From positions 1,798,001 through 1,862,000 of the forward strand of contig OY760073.1 of assembly GCA_963663025.1 (NCBI GenBank): a DNA stretch of 64,000 nt, read 5' to 3'. Made by a program: the position numbers and the translations under genes. Below are positions 19,605 through 28,534 of this stretch, in pieces (position 1 is the first letter of the stretch; each line of letters begins with the position of its first letter). Origin of the DNA: JAGWBF01 sp963663025 (lineage in GTDB: Bacteria; Chloroflexota; Dehalococcoidia; Lucifugimonadales; JAGWBF01). Below the pieces are notes generated by a model. It was not told the origin of the DNA and searched no databases. It worked only from the letters and a program-made list of their open reading frames with translations.

Positions 19605-19988
19605 CTACGTCTGCATCATCTGGACCAGGTTGCCGCAGGTGTCGTCAAAGACCGCAATTGTGACGTTGCCCATTTCTGTTGGCGCCATAGTAAAAGCTAC
19701 ACCCAGTGACTTCAGCTTCTCATACTCTGCATGGATGTCCGTAACACCAAAGGACGTCGCTGGGATGCCCTGGTCAAATATCCCTTTCTGATATGCTTGG
19801 GCTACCGGGTTTTCATTTGGTTCAAGCAGGAGCTCGGTCCCATCTGGGTCATCGGGCGAGACGACGGTAAGCCACTTGAATTCGCCCACAGGGACGTCAT
19901 GCTTCTTCACAAAGCCGAGGGTCTCTGTGTAGAACATCAGGGCTTGGTCCTGGTCACTTACGAAAACGCCGCTGAGTATTATGCGCAT
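19605..19988 (-). CDS. VOC-family (glyoxalase/dioxygenase-like) protein
   Basis: A 127-residue protein with one vicinal-oxygen-chelate module pair: VFVSDQDQALMFYTETLGFVKKHD at the N-terminus, GTELLLEPNENPVAQAYQKG in the middle and FGVTDIHAEYEKLKSLGVAF...IAVFDDTCGNLVQMMQ at the end. VOC proteins bind a metal and include lyases, dioxygenases and resistance proteins; the substrate cannot be read from the sequence. It stands alone between the tRNA cluster and the amidase operon. Confidence 0.88.
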   Translation of the reverse strand: MRIILSGVFVSDQDQALMFYTETLGFVKKHDVPVGEFKWLTVVSPDDPDGTELLLEPNENPVAQAYQKGIFDQGIPATSFGVTDIHAEYEKLKSLGVAFTMAPTEMGNVTIAVFDDTCGNLVQMMQT

Positions 19989-20052
19989 ATCTGGCCACCT
20001 TATTCCTTCATAGTGTTCTCTGGGCCATCGGTCCTCGACAGCCCGGAGTGAT

Positions 20053-21459
20053 TCAGATTGTGGGCTTCAACTCGTGCCACCCAGCGTACTGCTGGTAGGT
20101 GTAGGCAGCCTGGATAACGCCGGGCTCGTCGAAGGGCTTGCCGGCAATTTGCATACCGATGGGCAGACCGCTCTCAGTGAAACCGCAGGGCACCGAAATG
20201 GCCGGAAGACCAGTGACGTTGAAGGGTGCCGTGAAGCTCTTCCCCCGCGCCGTCGAGAGTGGGTCGTAGCCCTCGAAGGCGGCCGCCGGTTGGGACATGG
20301 TAGGCGTTACCAGGTAGTCCACTGTCCTCATGACTTCGGCAAACTCCCGCCTCGCCCATGTCCGCACCCTCTGGGCCTGGAGGTAGTCCGACGCCCTCAA
20401 CAGTCCGCCGATCCGGAACCTGCCGCGGACGATTTCCCCGAACTCATGGGGGCGAGCCTTCAGGTTAGGCTCGTGGTAGGCGAACGCCTCGCTGACCATT
20501 ATCACCGAATTGGAGGCCCGCACGTAGTCGAGGCTGGGTAGGGTCACTTCCTCCACGTGCGCCCCCAGACCTTCGAGCACAGCCACCGCCTCGTCTACTT
20601 TCGCCACCACCTCGGGATTGACCCTGGGATCATTGTCGAAGAAGTAGTGCCTGGGAAGGCCGAGCCTGACCCCCCGAATGTCTTCCCGCAGGGACAGGGA
20701 ATAGTCCGGCACCGGGGCGCGACTGGAGGTCGGGTCCCTGGGGTCGTGGCCGGCGATGGCCTGGAGCATGAAAGCTGTGTCCTCTACGGTGCGCGTCATC
20801 GGCCCGGCGTGATCTTGGGACCAGCTCAACGTCACCACGCCGAAGCGGCTCACGCGTCCGTAGGTCGGTTTCAGGCCCACGATTCCGCACAGCGAGGCCG
20901 GGCCGCGGATGGAACCGCCGGTACAGGAACCCAACGCCCCTGGGGCCTGGCCCGATGCTACCGCCGAGCCGGAACCGCTGCTGGAGCCGCCGGTGATATG
21001 GTCGAGGTTCCAAGGATTGCGGGCCGGTTCAAAAGGCGTCGTCCAGTCCGGACCGCCCAGGGCAAACTCGTGCATCGCCAGCTTGCCCAGAAGGATGCCC
21101 CCGGCTTCCTTGAGTCGGGCGGTAGTGGTGGCATCTTCGGTGGGCACCCGGTCGATGTCCACTTGGGAACCGGAGGTGGTGCGTATTCCAGCGGTATCGT
21201 ACAGGTCCTTCAGGGCAAAGGGTATGCCGTGCATTGGCCCCTTGTAGGCGCCACTTAGGACCTGTGCCTCGGCCGTCCGCGCCTCCTCCAACGCTTCGTC
21301 AGCTAGCAGCAGGATGAACGAGTGCAGCCTGTCGTCGGTAGCTTCGATGCGGTCCAGGCAGGCCCGGGTCAGTTCCACTGGGGAAAGTTGTCTTGTCCGA
21401 ATCAGCTCCCCAGCCTGCCGAATGGTCAGGTAATGGAGTTGTACGTCGGAAGTGGACAT
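20053..21459 (-). CDS. Amidase-signature-family amidase
   Basis: A 468-residue amidase of the GatA/AS family. The Ser-cisSer-Lys triad is visible: Lys84 (GIPFALKDLYDTAG), Ser159 (TGGSSSGSGSAVASG) and the nucleophile Ser183 (GSCTGGSIRGPAS). The usual GT/SDTGGS is GSCTGGS here, with Cys for Asp. The length fits the family. Substrate unknown. Upstream by 46 bases on the same strand is a small AtzG/GatC-like protein, so this resembles amidase operons such as AtzE-AtzG rather than the GatCAB tRNA enzyme; no gatB is present. Confidence 0.9.
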   Translation of the reverse strand: MSTSDVQLHYLTIRQAGELIRTRQLSPVELTRACLDRIEATDDRLHSFILLLADEALEEARTAEAQVLSGAYKGPMHGIPFALKDLYDTAGIRTTSGSQVDIDRVPTEDATTTARLKEAGGILLGKLAMHEFALGGPDWTTPFEPARNPWNLDHITGGSSSGSGSAVASGQAPGALGSCTGGSIRGPASLCGIVGLKPTYGRVSRFGVVTLSWSQDHAGPMTRTVEDTAFMLQAIAGHDPRDPTSSRAPVPDYSLSLREDIRGVRLGLPRHYFFDNDPRVNPEVVAKVDEAVAVLEGLGAHVEEVTLPSLDYVRASNSVIMVSEAFAYHEPNLKARPHEFGEIVRGRFRIGGLLRASDYLQAQRVRTWARREFAEVMRTVDYLVTPTMSQPAAAFEGYDPLSTARGKSFTAPFNVTGLPAISVPCGFTESGLPIGMQIAGKPFDEPGVIQAAYTYQQYAGWHELKPTI

Positions 21460-21505
21460 GTCGCGTCCTTCCTTGGTAGATCTAGGATTGCTTTGCAGAC
21501 CCCTG

Positions 21506-21706
21506 TCATGCCTCTGGCCAGTCCGGGTGGAACTCCACGACCATCTCCTCAGCCCCGAAGCTCAGGGTGTGCAGCTGTTGGGCGTAGGCGGCGTAGAGCT
21601 CGTAGATCGGCTTGAGGTCATCCAGTTCTTCCTGGCTCATGCCCAACCCAGCCCGGTCGGCCATGAGCTTGAATTCCTCCATTGAAGTCTCGCCCGTCTC
21701 AGGCAT
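21506..21706 (-). CDS. Small amidase-associated protein (AtzG/GatC-like)
   Basis: A 66-residue helical protein: MEEFKLMADRAGLGMSQEELDDLKPIYE resembles the N-terminus of GatC- and AtzG-type small subunits (residue pattern ...AGL.MSQEELD.L...), and the gene lies directly upstream of the amidase. GGAGG stands 7-8 bases before ATG 21706. The likely role is to stabilise the amidase. The family link is by pattern and position, not by strong identity. Confidence 0.65.
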   Translation of the reverse strand: MPETGETSMEEFKLMADRAGLGMSQEELDDLKPIYELYAAYAQQLHTLSFGAEEMVVEFHPDWPEA

Positions 21707-21929
21707 CGTAAAACCTCCGGTTTCAGCATCTATTGCAGTCGGTGTGTTCCCTCTCCGAGTATGGCCCGATTATACATCCCGTTCGCCATCTGGAGTCCCG
21801 GTTTCCCGAAAAGAGCCCAATGCCGCAGATCTGTCGCAAGTTGGGTTGCGCCCATCCAGCCACGGTTATGTCTTGTTCCCCTGGGCAAAACCGAGGAGCC
21901 TGGACCGCCGCCCGCCCCGCGCACCCCGT

Positions 21930-22251
21930 TCGTGCTGAGCCCCCGTTCGTGCTGAGGGGACTCGAAGCATGAACGGGGGTGCTGAGCCTGCCGGTTCGTT
22001 CTAAGCCCCCGTTCGTTCTAAGCCCGCCCTTGCCGGTTCGTGCTGAGGCTCTCGAAGTACGAACACCCCTCTGTCCGTCCCCCTTCGAGTCCCCTCAGGG
22101 GGAACGGACACGCCTTCCCCACTCCCGTTCGTGCTGAGCCTGTCCTGAGGCCCTCGAAGGGGGGAATCGAAGCACGAACCGGGGGCCTCCCTTACTGTGA
22201 GCCATCCCGCAGTCGGTACGGCCCCCTTCGTCATTGCGGCCACTTCTTTCG
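21930..22251. repeat. Palindromic repeat cluster (mostly family B)
   Basis: Several copies of the GTTCGTGCTGAG...CTCGAAGCACGAAC element in both orientations (for example 22127-22180), then family A starting near 22235. This cluster runs straight into the 3' end of the SDR gene. Confidence 0.85.
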
Positions 22252-23391
22252 TCATTGCGGCGTAGGCCGCAATCCAGGAAACCCAGGCCGGCGGCAGGCA
22301 GGCCACCCCCGCGCCCCGCCAATGCCGGCGCACACCCGGAACACCTCCGCAGCAGGAGCGGACACAGCGAGCCTGCGCCTCTCGACAATCAGGCCCTGCC
22401 TCGTCTCCAGGCTCACCAGCTTTCCGGGGTCCGCCACAGGGCCGGCAGCATCGCTCCAGGATGTGTCAATACGCCCTTCGCCGAGGTCATTCATCACCCC
22501 CTCGATGGCCGTGGCGTAGTCTCCCGGGACGATGTGGGGAAAGAGGTCCTCCGCCTTGGCGTCGGTCACCACCACATCGTTGCGGAGTCCCTCGGCAAGA
22601 GCTTTGGCGATCCCCGCCGGTATGGGCGTCGTCCAGTGCACCCAGTAGGAGGAGAGGCGTGGCGTGAGCACAGGCACCGGCAGCAGCAAGCGACGCAGCC
22701 CCCTCGCCCCGGCATACCCCAGCATCAACCCCCTGTAGGTGGTGACATCCTTCCCCCCAACCTCGATGGTCTGGCCGGCGCACTCGGCTGAGCTCAAAGC
22801 GGAAACCAGGTAATCCAGGAGGTCGTCCACGGCGATGGGCTGGATCTTGGAGTAGATCCAGCGTGGGCATATCATCACCGGCAGGCGCTCCACCAGGTGG
22901 CGGATCATCTCGAATGACAGGCTGCCCGAACCTACGATCACCCCCGCCCGCAGCTCGGTAACAGGTACGCCGCCCTCCCGCAGGGCCGCCCCGCACTCCT
23001 GCCGGGAGCGCAGGTGGGAGGAGAGCTTGGACTCCGGGTCGCCCAGGCCGCCCAGGTAGATGATGCGACCCACTCCCGCCTGCCCGGCTGCCTGCCCGAA
23101 ATTGCGGGCCGCCACAAGGTCCAGCTCCCGGAAGGCGGCGCCGATGGAAAGGCTGTGAATCAGGTAATAAGCGACCTCCACCCCATCCAAATCTGCCGTG
23201 GCCAAATCAGCATCCAGAGCGTCGCCAACCGCAATCTCCACCTGGTCTGCCCAAGGACGGGACGCGACCCTGTCCCGGCTGCGAACGAACACTCGCACCC
23301 GGTATCCTTCCTCGAGCAGGCGCGGGACCAGCCGGCCCCCGATATAACCGGTGGCGCCGGTAACCAGGATCGTCCTGCCTCCCGCCATCAA
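22252..23391 (-). pseudogene. SDR/NAD(P)-binding protein, C-terminus replaced by a repeat
   Basis: Residues 1-300 form an extended/atypical SDR of the YbjT type: ILVTGATGYIGGRLVPRLLEEGYRVRVFVRS (NAD(P) motif), DGVEVAYYLIHSL, GRIIYLGGLGD, and VTELRAGVIVGSGSLSFEMIRHLVERLPVMICPRW. Relatives continue into a DUF2867 domain; here that domain begins (SAPAAEVFRVCAGIGGARGW, about residue 345) and is then cut off, the last 16 residues (PACRRPGFPGLRPTPQ) being translation of a family A palindrome. So about 100-130 residues are missing. The NAD(P)-binding part is intact and may still work. Either a repeat inserted or a deletion formed between repeats. Confidence 0.75.
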
Positions 23392-23419
23392 ATCGCCTCC
23401 TTACTCCCTGGGCCCCCTA

Positions 23420-24265
23420 CCGTCATTACGGCCCCCTTCGTCATTGCGGCCCCCTTCGTCATTGCGGCCCCCTTCGTCATTGCGGCCCCCTACCGTCATT
23501 GCGGCCCCCTACCGTCATTGCGGCGTAGGCCGCAATCCAGGAAACCCAGGCCGGCGGCAGGCCGGCCATACCGTCCCCCCCACCCGTTCGTGCTGAGGGG
23601 ACTCGAAGCATGAACGGGGGTGCCGAGCCTGCCGGTTCGTTCTAAGCCCCCGTTCGTGCTGAGCCTGTCCTGAGGCCCTCGAAGGGGGGACTCGAAGCAC
23701 GAACGGGGGGCCTCCCTTACTGTGAGCCATCCCGCAGTCGGTACGGCCCCCTTCGTCATCGCGGCCCCCTACCGTCATTGCGGCCCCCTTCGTCGTTGCG
23801 GCGTAGGCCGCAATCCAGGAAACCCAGGCCGGCGGCAGGCCGGCCATACCGTCCCCCCCCACCCGTTCGTGCTGAGCCTGTCCTGAGGCCCTCGAAGGGG
23901 GGACTCGAAGCATGAACGGGGGGCCTCCCCTACTGTGAGCCATCCCGCAGCCGGTACGGCCCCCTTCGTCATTGCGGCCACTTCTTTCGTCATTGCGGCG
24001 TAGGCCGCAATCCAGGAAACCCAGGCCGGCGGCAGGCCGGCCATACCGTCCCCCCCTTCGCCCTGCCCCCCCCCACCCCCGTTCGTGCAGAGCCTGTCCT
24101 GAGGCCCTCGAAGGGGGGACTCGAAGCATGAACGGGGGGCCTCCCTTACTGTGAGCCATCCCGCAGCCGGTACGGCCCCCTTCGTCATTGCGGCCACTTC
24201 TTTCGTCATTGCGGCGTAGGCCGCAATCCAGGAAACCCAGGCCGGCGGCAGGCCGGCCATACCGT
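23420..24265. repeat. Repeat array of family A and B palindromes
   Basis: Short tandem units of TCATTGCGGCCCCCT followed by family A (TCATTGCGGCGTAGGCCGCA, ATCCAGGAAACCCAGG, CCGGCGGCAGGCC) and family B (CGTTCGTGCTGAGCC...GAAGCATGAACGG). The composite unit repeats near 23500, 23790, 23985 and 24195 with nearly identical sequence. Open frames in both strands are artefacts of the repeats. Confidence 0.9.
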
Positions 24266-24329
24266 CCCCCCCCCCCCCCCCCCGTTCGTACTTCGAGAAC
24301 CTCTGCACGAACGGGGGGGGGGGGGGGGG
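24266..24329. repeat. C18 / G17 inverted repeat
   Basis: A run of 18 C (24266-24283), then a family B palindrome (GTTCGTAC...GCACGAAC), then 17 G (24313-24329). The runs pair to make one very long G-C hairpin about 125 bases before the DUF1330 start. Confidence 0.9.
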
Positions 24330-24454
24330 AATCGAAGCACGAACCGGCAGCCATATATCCAGCTTACCACGCAAAAGCCGTTCCCCTTCACCTATCATCA
24401 TCCTTACGTTATATTAGGGAGAGACACACCACGAACACGAGGGGGAGGACTTAC

Positions 24455-24742
24455 ATGGCGGCATACGTAATAGTTGACAACGAGATTACCGACCAAGCCC
24501 TGTTCGATGAGTACGCTCGGGGAATTACGCAAGTAACCGCTGCTCAAGGCGGGAAATACCTGGTGCGGGGTGGAGCCACCGAAGTCGTGGAGGGCAACCG
24601 CACTCCTCACAGGGTGGTGGTTATCGAGTTCCAGGACCTTGACGGTGCCCACGGGTTCGTCAACAGCCCCGAATATGTCCGGCTCTCCGACCTTCGCTCC
24701 CGGAGCAGCGTCACAACGACCTTTATCGTCGACGGCGTCTAG
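24455..24742 (+). CDS. DUF1330-domain protein
   Basis: A 95-residue ferredoxin-like-fold protein: AAYVIVDNEITDQALFDEYARGI, then GGKYLVRGGATEVVEGNRTPHRVVVIEFQDLDGAHGFVNSPEY, characteristic of DUF1330 (dimeric alpha-beta barrel). Function unknown. The open frame extends upstream into repeats, but GGGGGAGGAC 8 bases before ATG 24455 fixes the start. Confidence 0.88.
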   Translation: MAAYVIVDNEITDQALFDEYARGITQVTAAQGGKYLVRGGATEVVEGNRTPHRVVVIEFQDLDGAHGFVNSPEYVRLSDLRSRSSVTTTFIVDGV

Positions 24743-24754
24743 CCCGCCCACGCC

Positions 24755-25225
24755 CCCTCTCCCCCGGTGGGAGGCCATATTCCCCCCTCTCCCCTGGTGG
24801 GAGAGGGTTGGGGTGAGGGGGACATCCTCCTTCCGTTCGTGCTGAGGGGACTCGAAGCATGAACGGGAGTGGGGGAACTCGAAGTACGAACGGGGGGCCT
24901 ACCCTGATGTGAGCCATCCTGGAAGCCGGCAATGCTCCGTCCTGGATTGCGGCCTTCGCCGCAATGACGGCAAGGGGTTTCGTCATAAGCACCTTCCTCC
25001 GCATTGCGTACCCCACGCTTTTCCTAGTTGCAAAGATAATCGTCGTTGCGGCGTAGGCCGCAACCCAGGAAACCCAGGCCGGCGGCAGGCAGGCCATACC
25101 GTCCCCCCCATTCACCCTGACCCCCTCCCCCCGTTCGTGCTGAGCCTGTCCTGAGGCCCTCGAAGGAGGAATCGAAGCATGAACGGGGGTGGGGGAACTC
25201 GAAGTACGAACGGCCCCCCGGAACA
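24755..25225. repeat. Mixed repeat cluster (families A, B and C)
   Basis: Starts with family C (CCCCTCTCCCCTGGTGGGAG then AGGGTTGGGGTGAGG, near 24785-24820, plus a partial copy before it), then family B near 24835-24900, a reverse family A near 24940, a forward family A near 25045 and family B again to about 25215. No gene in this stretch. Confidence 0.85.
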
Positions 25226-25285
25226 TTGACAGCCACCACCGCCGCCACGTACTCTCGCCCCGTCGCATAAACAAGGAGGTCCCAG

Positions 25286-25594
25286 ATGGCCAGGTCGGTG
25301 CGTATCCTGTCCGATTCCCCCGGCCCCCGCGCTCACATCGAGCAGATGGGCGGACCCGACCATGTCATGCAAGAGATCAACGCCTCCGAAAAGGTGCGCG
25401 TCGTCTATGACATGCTCCGCGAGTCCCTCCTCGAAAAGTTCCCCAACCGCTGGGTCGTCGTCAGCAAGGACGGCCTGGTGTCCGTGGACAACTCCCTCCC
25501 CGTCGCCATCGACTCCGCCGAGGCCCACGGCCTCCAAAAGCCCCACTACAAGATCGCCTACCTCAATCCCAACCCGCCGACGCTCCTCCTATGA
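25286..25594 (+). CDS. DUF5678-like small protein
   Basis: A 102-residue protein. The segment LLEKFPNRWVVVSKDGLVSVDNSLPVAIDSAEAHG resembles DUF5678 (pattern ...kypgkWVav.dg.vv...l.eal..A...G). AAGGAGGT 7 bases before ATG 25286 is near-perfect. Its last codons overlap the start of the retropepsin-like gene (ATGA), so the two are translationally coupled. DUF5678 proteins are often encoded next to aspartic proteases of this type; the function of the pair is unknown. The family assignment is by pattern, moderately sure. Confidence 0.6.
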   Translation: MARSVRILSDSPGPRAHIEQMGGPDHVMQEINASEKVRVVYDMLRESLLEKFPNRWVVVSKDGLVSVDNSLPVAIDSAEAHGLQKPHYKIAYLNPNPPTLLL

Positions 25595-26016
25595 TCTTCC
25601 GCAAGAAGAGCCACCGGGTAAACGGGTTCTTCCGGGAGGGCAGGGGATATCTCTCTGCCCTCGTTCACTTCCCCCGCTGGGACATCTACGACCGCATCGA
25701 CTTCCTCATCGACACCGGCGCCCGGTTCACCTCCCTCAGCCCGGTGGACGGCTTCGCCATGGGCGTGCCCTACCGGGACCTGGCCTTCCCCCACGAGTTC
25801 CGCGGCTCGGGCCGTACCGCCAGGTTCGGTGAAGAGCAGGCCACCCTGGTCTTCGCCCTCTCCGACGAGCAGATATACGTCCACACCATCCGCCTCTACA
25901 TAGCCCGGCCCATAGAAGGCAGCGAAAACCAGCCCTCCTGGCTGGGCGCCGACGTCATCGACCGCTGGGCCATGACCTACGAACCCCGCAAAGACCTCCT
26001 CACCTTCGAGCTGTAA
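25591..26016 (+). CDS. Retropepsin-like (clan AA) aspartic protease
   Basis: A 141-residue protein with a single aspartic-protease motif, DFLIDTGARFTSLSP (DTG at about residues 42-44), and the C-terminal WLGADVIDRWAMTYEP, equivalent to the hydrophobic-Gly motif of retropepsins. One motif per chain means it would act as a dimer. It overlaps the DUF5678-like gene by ATGA. Single-domain bacterial retropepsins of this kind have no established substrate. The tandem repeat array starts directly after its stop. Confidence 0.75.
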   Translation: MIFRKKSHRVNGFFREGRGYLSALVHFPRWDIYDRIDFLIDTGARFTSLSPVDGFAMGVPYRDLAFPHEFRGSGRTARFGEEQATLVFALSDEQIYVHTIRLYIARPIEGSENQPSWLGADVIDRWAMTYEPRKDLLTFEL

Positions 26017-26027
26017 GAGGGGCGCCC

Positions 26028-27990
26028 CCCATGCCGTCATTGCGCCCCCCATGCCGTCATTGCGCCACCCCTTGTCGTCATTGCGCCACCCCTTGTCGTC
26101 ATTGCGGCGTAGGCCGCAACCCAGGAAACCCCGGCGCTGGACCAGCCCGGCTATGACGGCCACCCCTTTCCATCGTTGCGCCCCCATCGTGCCGGCGGGA
26201 GCCACCCTGGAACCCGGCAACGCTCCGTCCTGGATTGCGGCCTTCGCCGCAATGACGGCATGGGTTTTCTTCATTGCCGGCCTTCCGAAGCCCTGACTTC
26301 CGTCTGCCACCCCTTGTCGTCATTGCGGCGTAGGCCGCAACCCAGGAAACCCCGGCCCTGAAACAGCCCGGCTATGACGGCCACCCCTTTCCATCGTTGC
26401 GCCCCCATCGTGCCGGCGGGAGCCACCCTGGAACCCGGCAACGCTCCGTCCTGGATTGCGGCCTTCGCCGCAATGACAGCATGGGTTTTCTTCATTGCCG
26501 GCCTTCCGAAGCCCTGACTTCCGTCTGCCACCCTTTTCGTCATTGCGGCGTAGGCCGCAACCCAGGAAACCCCGGCGCTGGACCAGGCCGGCTATCACGA
26601 CACCCCTTTCCATCGTTGCGCCCCCATCGTGCCGGCGGGAGCCACCCTGGAACCCGGCAAAGCTCCGTCCTGGATTGCGGCCTTCGCCGCAATGACGGCA
26701 TGGGTTTTCTTCATTGCCGGCCTTCCGAAGCCCTGACTTCCGTCTGCCACCCTTTTCGTCGTTGCGGCGTAGGCCGCAACCCAGGAAACCCCGGCCCTGG
26801 ACCAGGCCGGCTATCACGACACCCCTTTCCGTCGTTGCGCCCCCATCGTGCCGGCGGGAGCCACCCTGGAACCCGGCAAAGCTCCGTCCTGGATTGCGGC
26901 CTTCGCCGCAATGACGGCATGGGTTTTCTTCATTGCCGGCCTTCCGAAGCCCTGACTTCCGTCTGCCACCCTTTTCGTCATTGCGGCGTAGGCCGCAACC
27001 CAGGAAACCCCGGCGCTGGACCAGGCCGGCTATCACGACACCCCTTTCCGTCGTTGCGCCCCCATCGTGCCGGCGGGAGCCACCCTGGAACCCGGCAAAG
27101 CTCCGTCCTGGATTGCGGCCTTCGCCGCAATGACGGCATGGGTTTTCTTCATTGCAGCCCCCCCACCGTCGTTGCGGCGTAGGCCGCAACCCAGGAAACC
27201 CCGGTCCTGGACCAGCCCGGCTATGACGGCCACCCCTTGTCGTCGTTGCGGCGTAGGCCGCAACCCAGGAAACCCCGGCGCTGGACCAGGCCGGCTATCA
27301 CGACACCCCTTTCCGTCGTTGCGCCCCCATCGTGCCGGCGGGAGCCACCCTGGAACCCGGCAAAGCTCCGTCCTGGATTGCGGCCTTCGCCGCAATGACG
27401 GCATGGGTTTTCTTCATTGCAGCCCCCCCACCGTCGTTGCGGCGTAGGCCGCAACCCAGGAAACCCCGGTCCTGGACCAGCCCGGCTATGACGGCCACCC
27501 CTTTTGTCGTTGCGGCGTAGGCCGCAACCCAGGAAACCCCGGCCCTGAAACAGCCCGGCTATCACGACACCCCTTTCCATCGTTGCGCCCCCATCGTGCC
27601 GGCGGGAGCCACCCTGGAACCCGGCAAAGCTCCGTCCTGGATTGCGGCCTTCGCCGCAATGACAGCATGGGTTTTCTTCATTGCCGGCCTTCCGAAGCCC
27701 TGACTTCCGTCTGCCACCCTTTTCGTCGTTGCGGCGTAGGCCGCAACCCAGGAAACCCCGGCGCTGGACCAGGCCGGCTATCACGACACCCCCCCCCCCC
27801 GTCGTTGCGCCCCCATCGTGCCGGCGGGAGCCACCCTGGAACCCGGCAACGCTCCGTCCTGGATTGCGGCCTTCGCCGCAATGACGGCATAGGTTTTCTT
27901 CATTGCAGCCCCCCCCCCACCGTCGTTGCGGCGTAGGCCGCAACCCAGGAAACCCCGGCGCTGAAACAGCCCGGCTATCACGACACATCC
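26028..27990. repeat. Tandem array of inverted palindrome pairs, period about 219 bp
   Basis: Each unit carries one forward family A palindrome (ATTGCGGCGTAGGCCGCAAC, then CCAGGAAACC) and one reverse (GGATTGCGGCCTTCGCCGCA, then ATGAC) separated by about 110-130 bp (contains CATCGTGCCGGCGGGAGCCA). I count about 11 forward and 8 reverse copies; forward copies at about 26100, 26319, 26540, 26760 and 26979 keep the 219-220 bp step before the order becomes irregular (27170-27990). Units differ by few substitutions. No gene is supported inside; the long frames on both strands are repeat translations. Confidence 0.9.
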
Positions 27991-28061
27991 CCCCCATATT
28001 CCCGAAATATTCGTGCAGATTAGGTCTTGAATATCCCTCGCATTGCTGGTATAAATGTAGG

Positions 28062-28093
28062 CTGCTATGGGGCTATACCCTTGCCCATAGCAG
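28062..28093 (+). other. Hairpin upstream of the surface-protein gene
   Basis: Perfect 10-bp inverted repeat CTGCTATGGG...CCCATAGCAG with a 12-base loop. It follows the repeat array but is unrelated to it. The gap 27991-28534 holds no convincing gene; an 80-codon frame (28210-28452) has no family signal. Confidence 0.55.
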
Positions 28094-28171
28094 GGAAGAT
28101 GTCCCTTGGCAACCGATAGACGATCGCTACTACTGGAAATAGGAACCTCACCCAAGGTATACTTTGACGTA

Positions 28172-28211
28172 ACCGCTCCTGCTGAAGGAATCCGGGTCGA
28201 ACAGGAGCGGT
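28172..28211 (+). other. Second hairpin upstream of the surface-protein gene
   Basis: Perfect 10-bp inverted repeat ACCGCTCCTG...CAGGAGCGGT around a 20-base loop. Further down, at 28429, a strong Shine-Dalgarno (GGGGGAGGAG) precedes a 7-codon frame (MVFNRSP, stop at 28450-28452). Together they could form a regulatory leader, but I cannot match a known riboswitch. Confidence 0.5.
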
Positions 28212-28534
28212 GAGCTATGGAAATCGTACCCAACCAACCCACCGGCTTTGGGGGCAGCACAAGGCAATGACACAGCGCACAGCTACAACAGCCCCGGGCG
28301 CCACAGCCCGGCTCCATGCCGCCGGTCGGACGGATTCGCCCTATGCGAGGCTCAACTCGTATATACTGAGAAGCCTCTTTCGGGATTGCCCTGACTCTTT
28401 GGAAGGTCGTCAACCTGGGGGAGGAGAAATGGTTTTCAATAGAAGCCCGTAGGCCCCGGCCCGCAGGCTTTCCGGCCATTTACGCCATGGCGTGATCCAT
28501 AAGGAAATTCTAGTACAGATGAGAGGTGTGCAAC

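Noticed and set aside
26320..27189. Long frames of repeated CGLRRND / RHCGEGRNPG peptides
   Set aside because: They are translations of the palindromes in several frames and strands; there are no ribosome binding sites.
26028..27990. Possible CRISPR array
   Set aside because: The repeats are palindromes of mixed orientation with repeated, not unique, spacers, and no cas genes are present.
28210..28452. 80-codon frame before the surface-protein gene
   Set aside because: No family signal and covers a hairpin; the only strong ribosome binding site is inside it.
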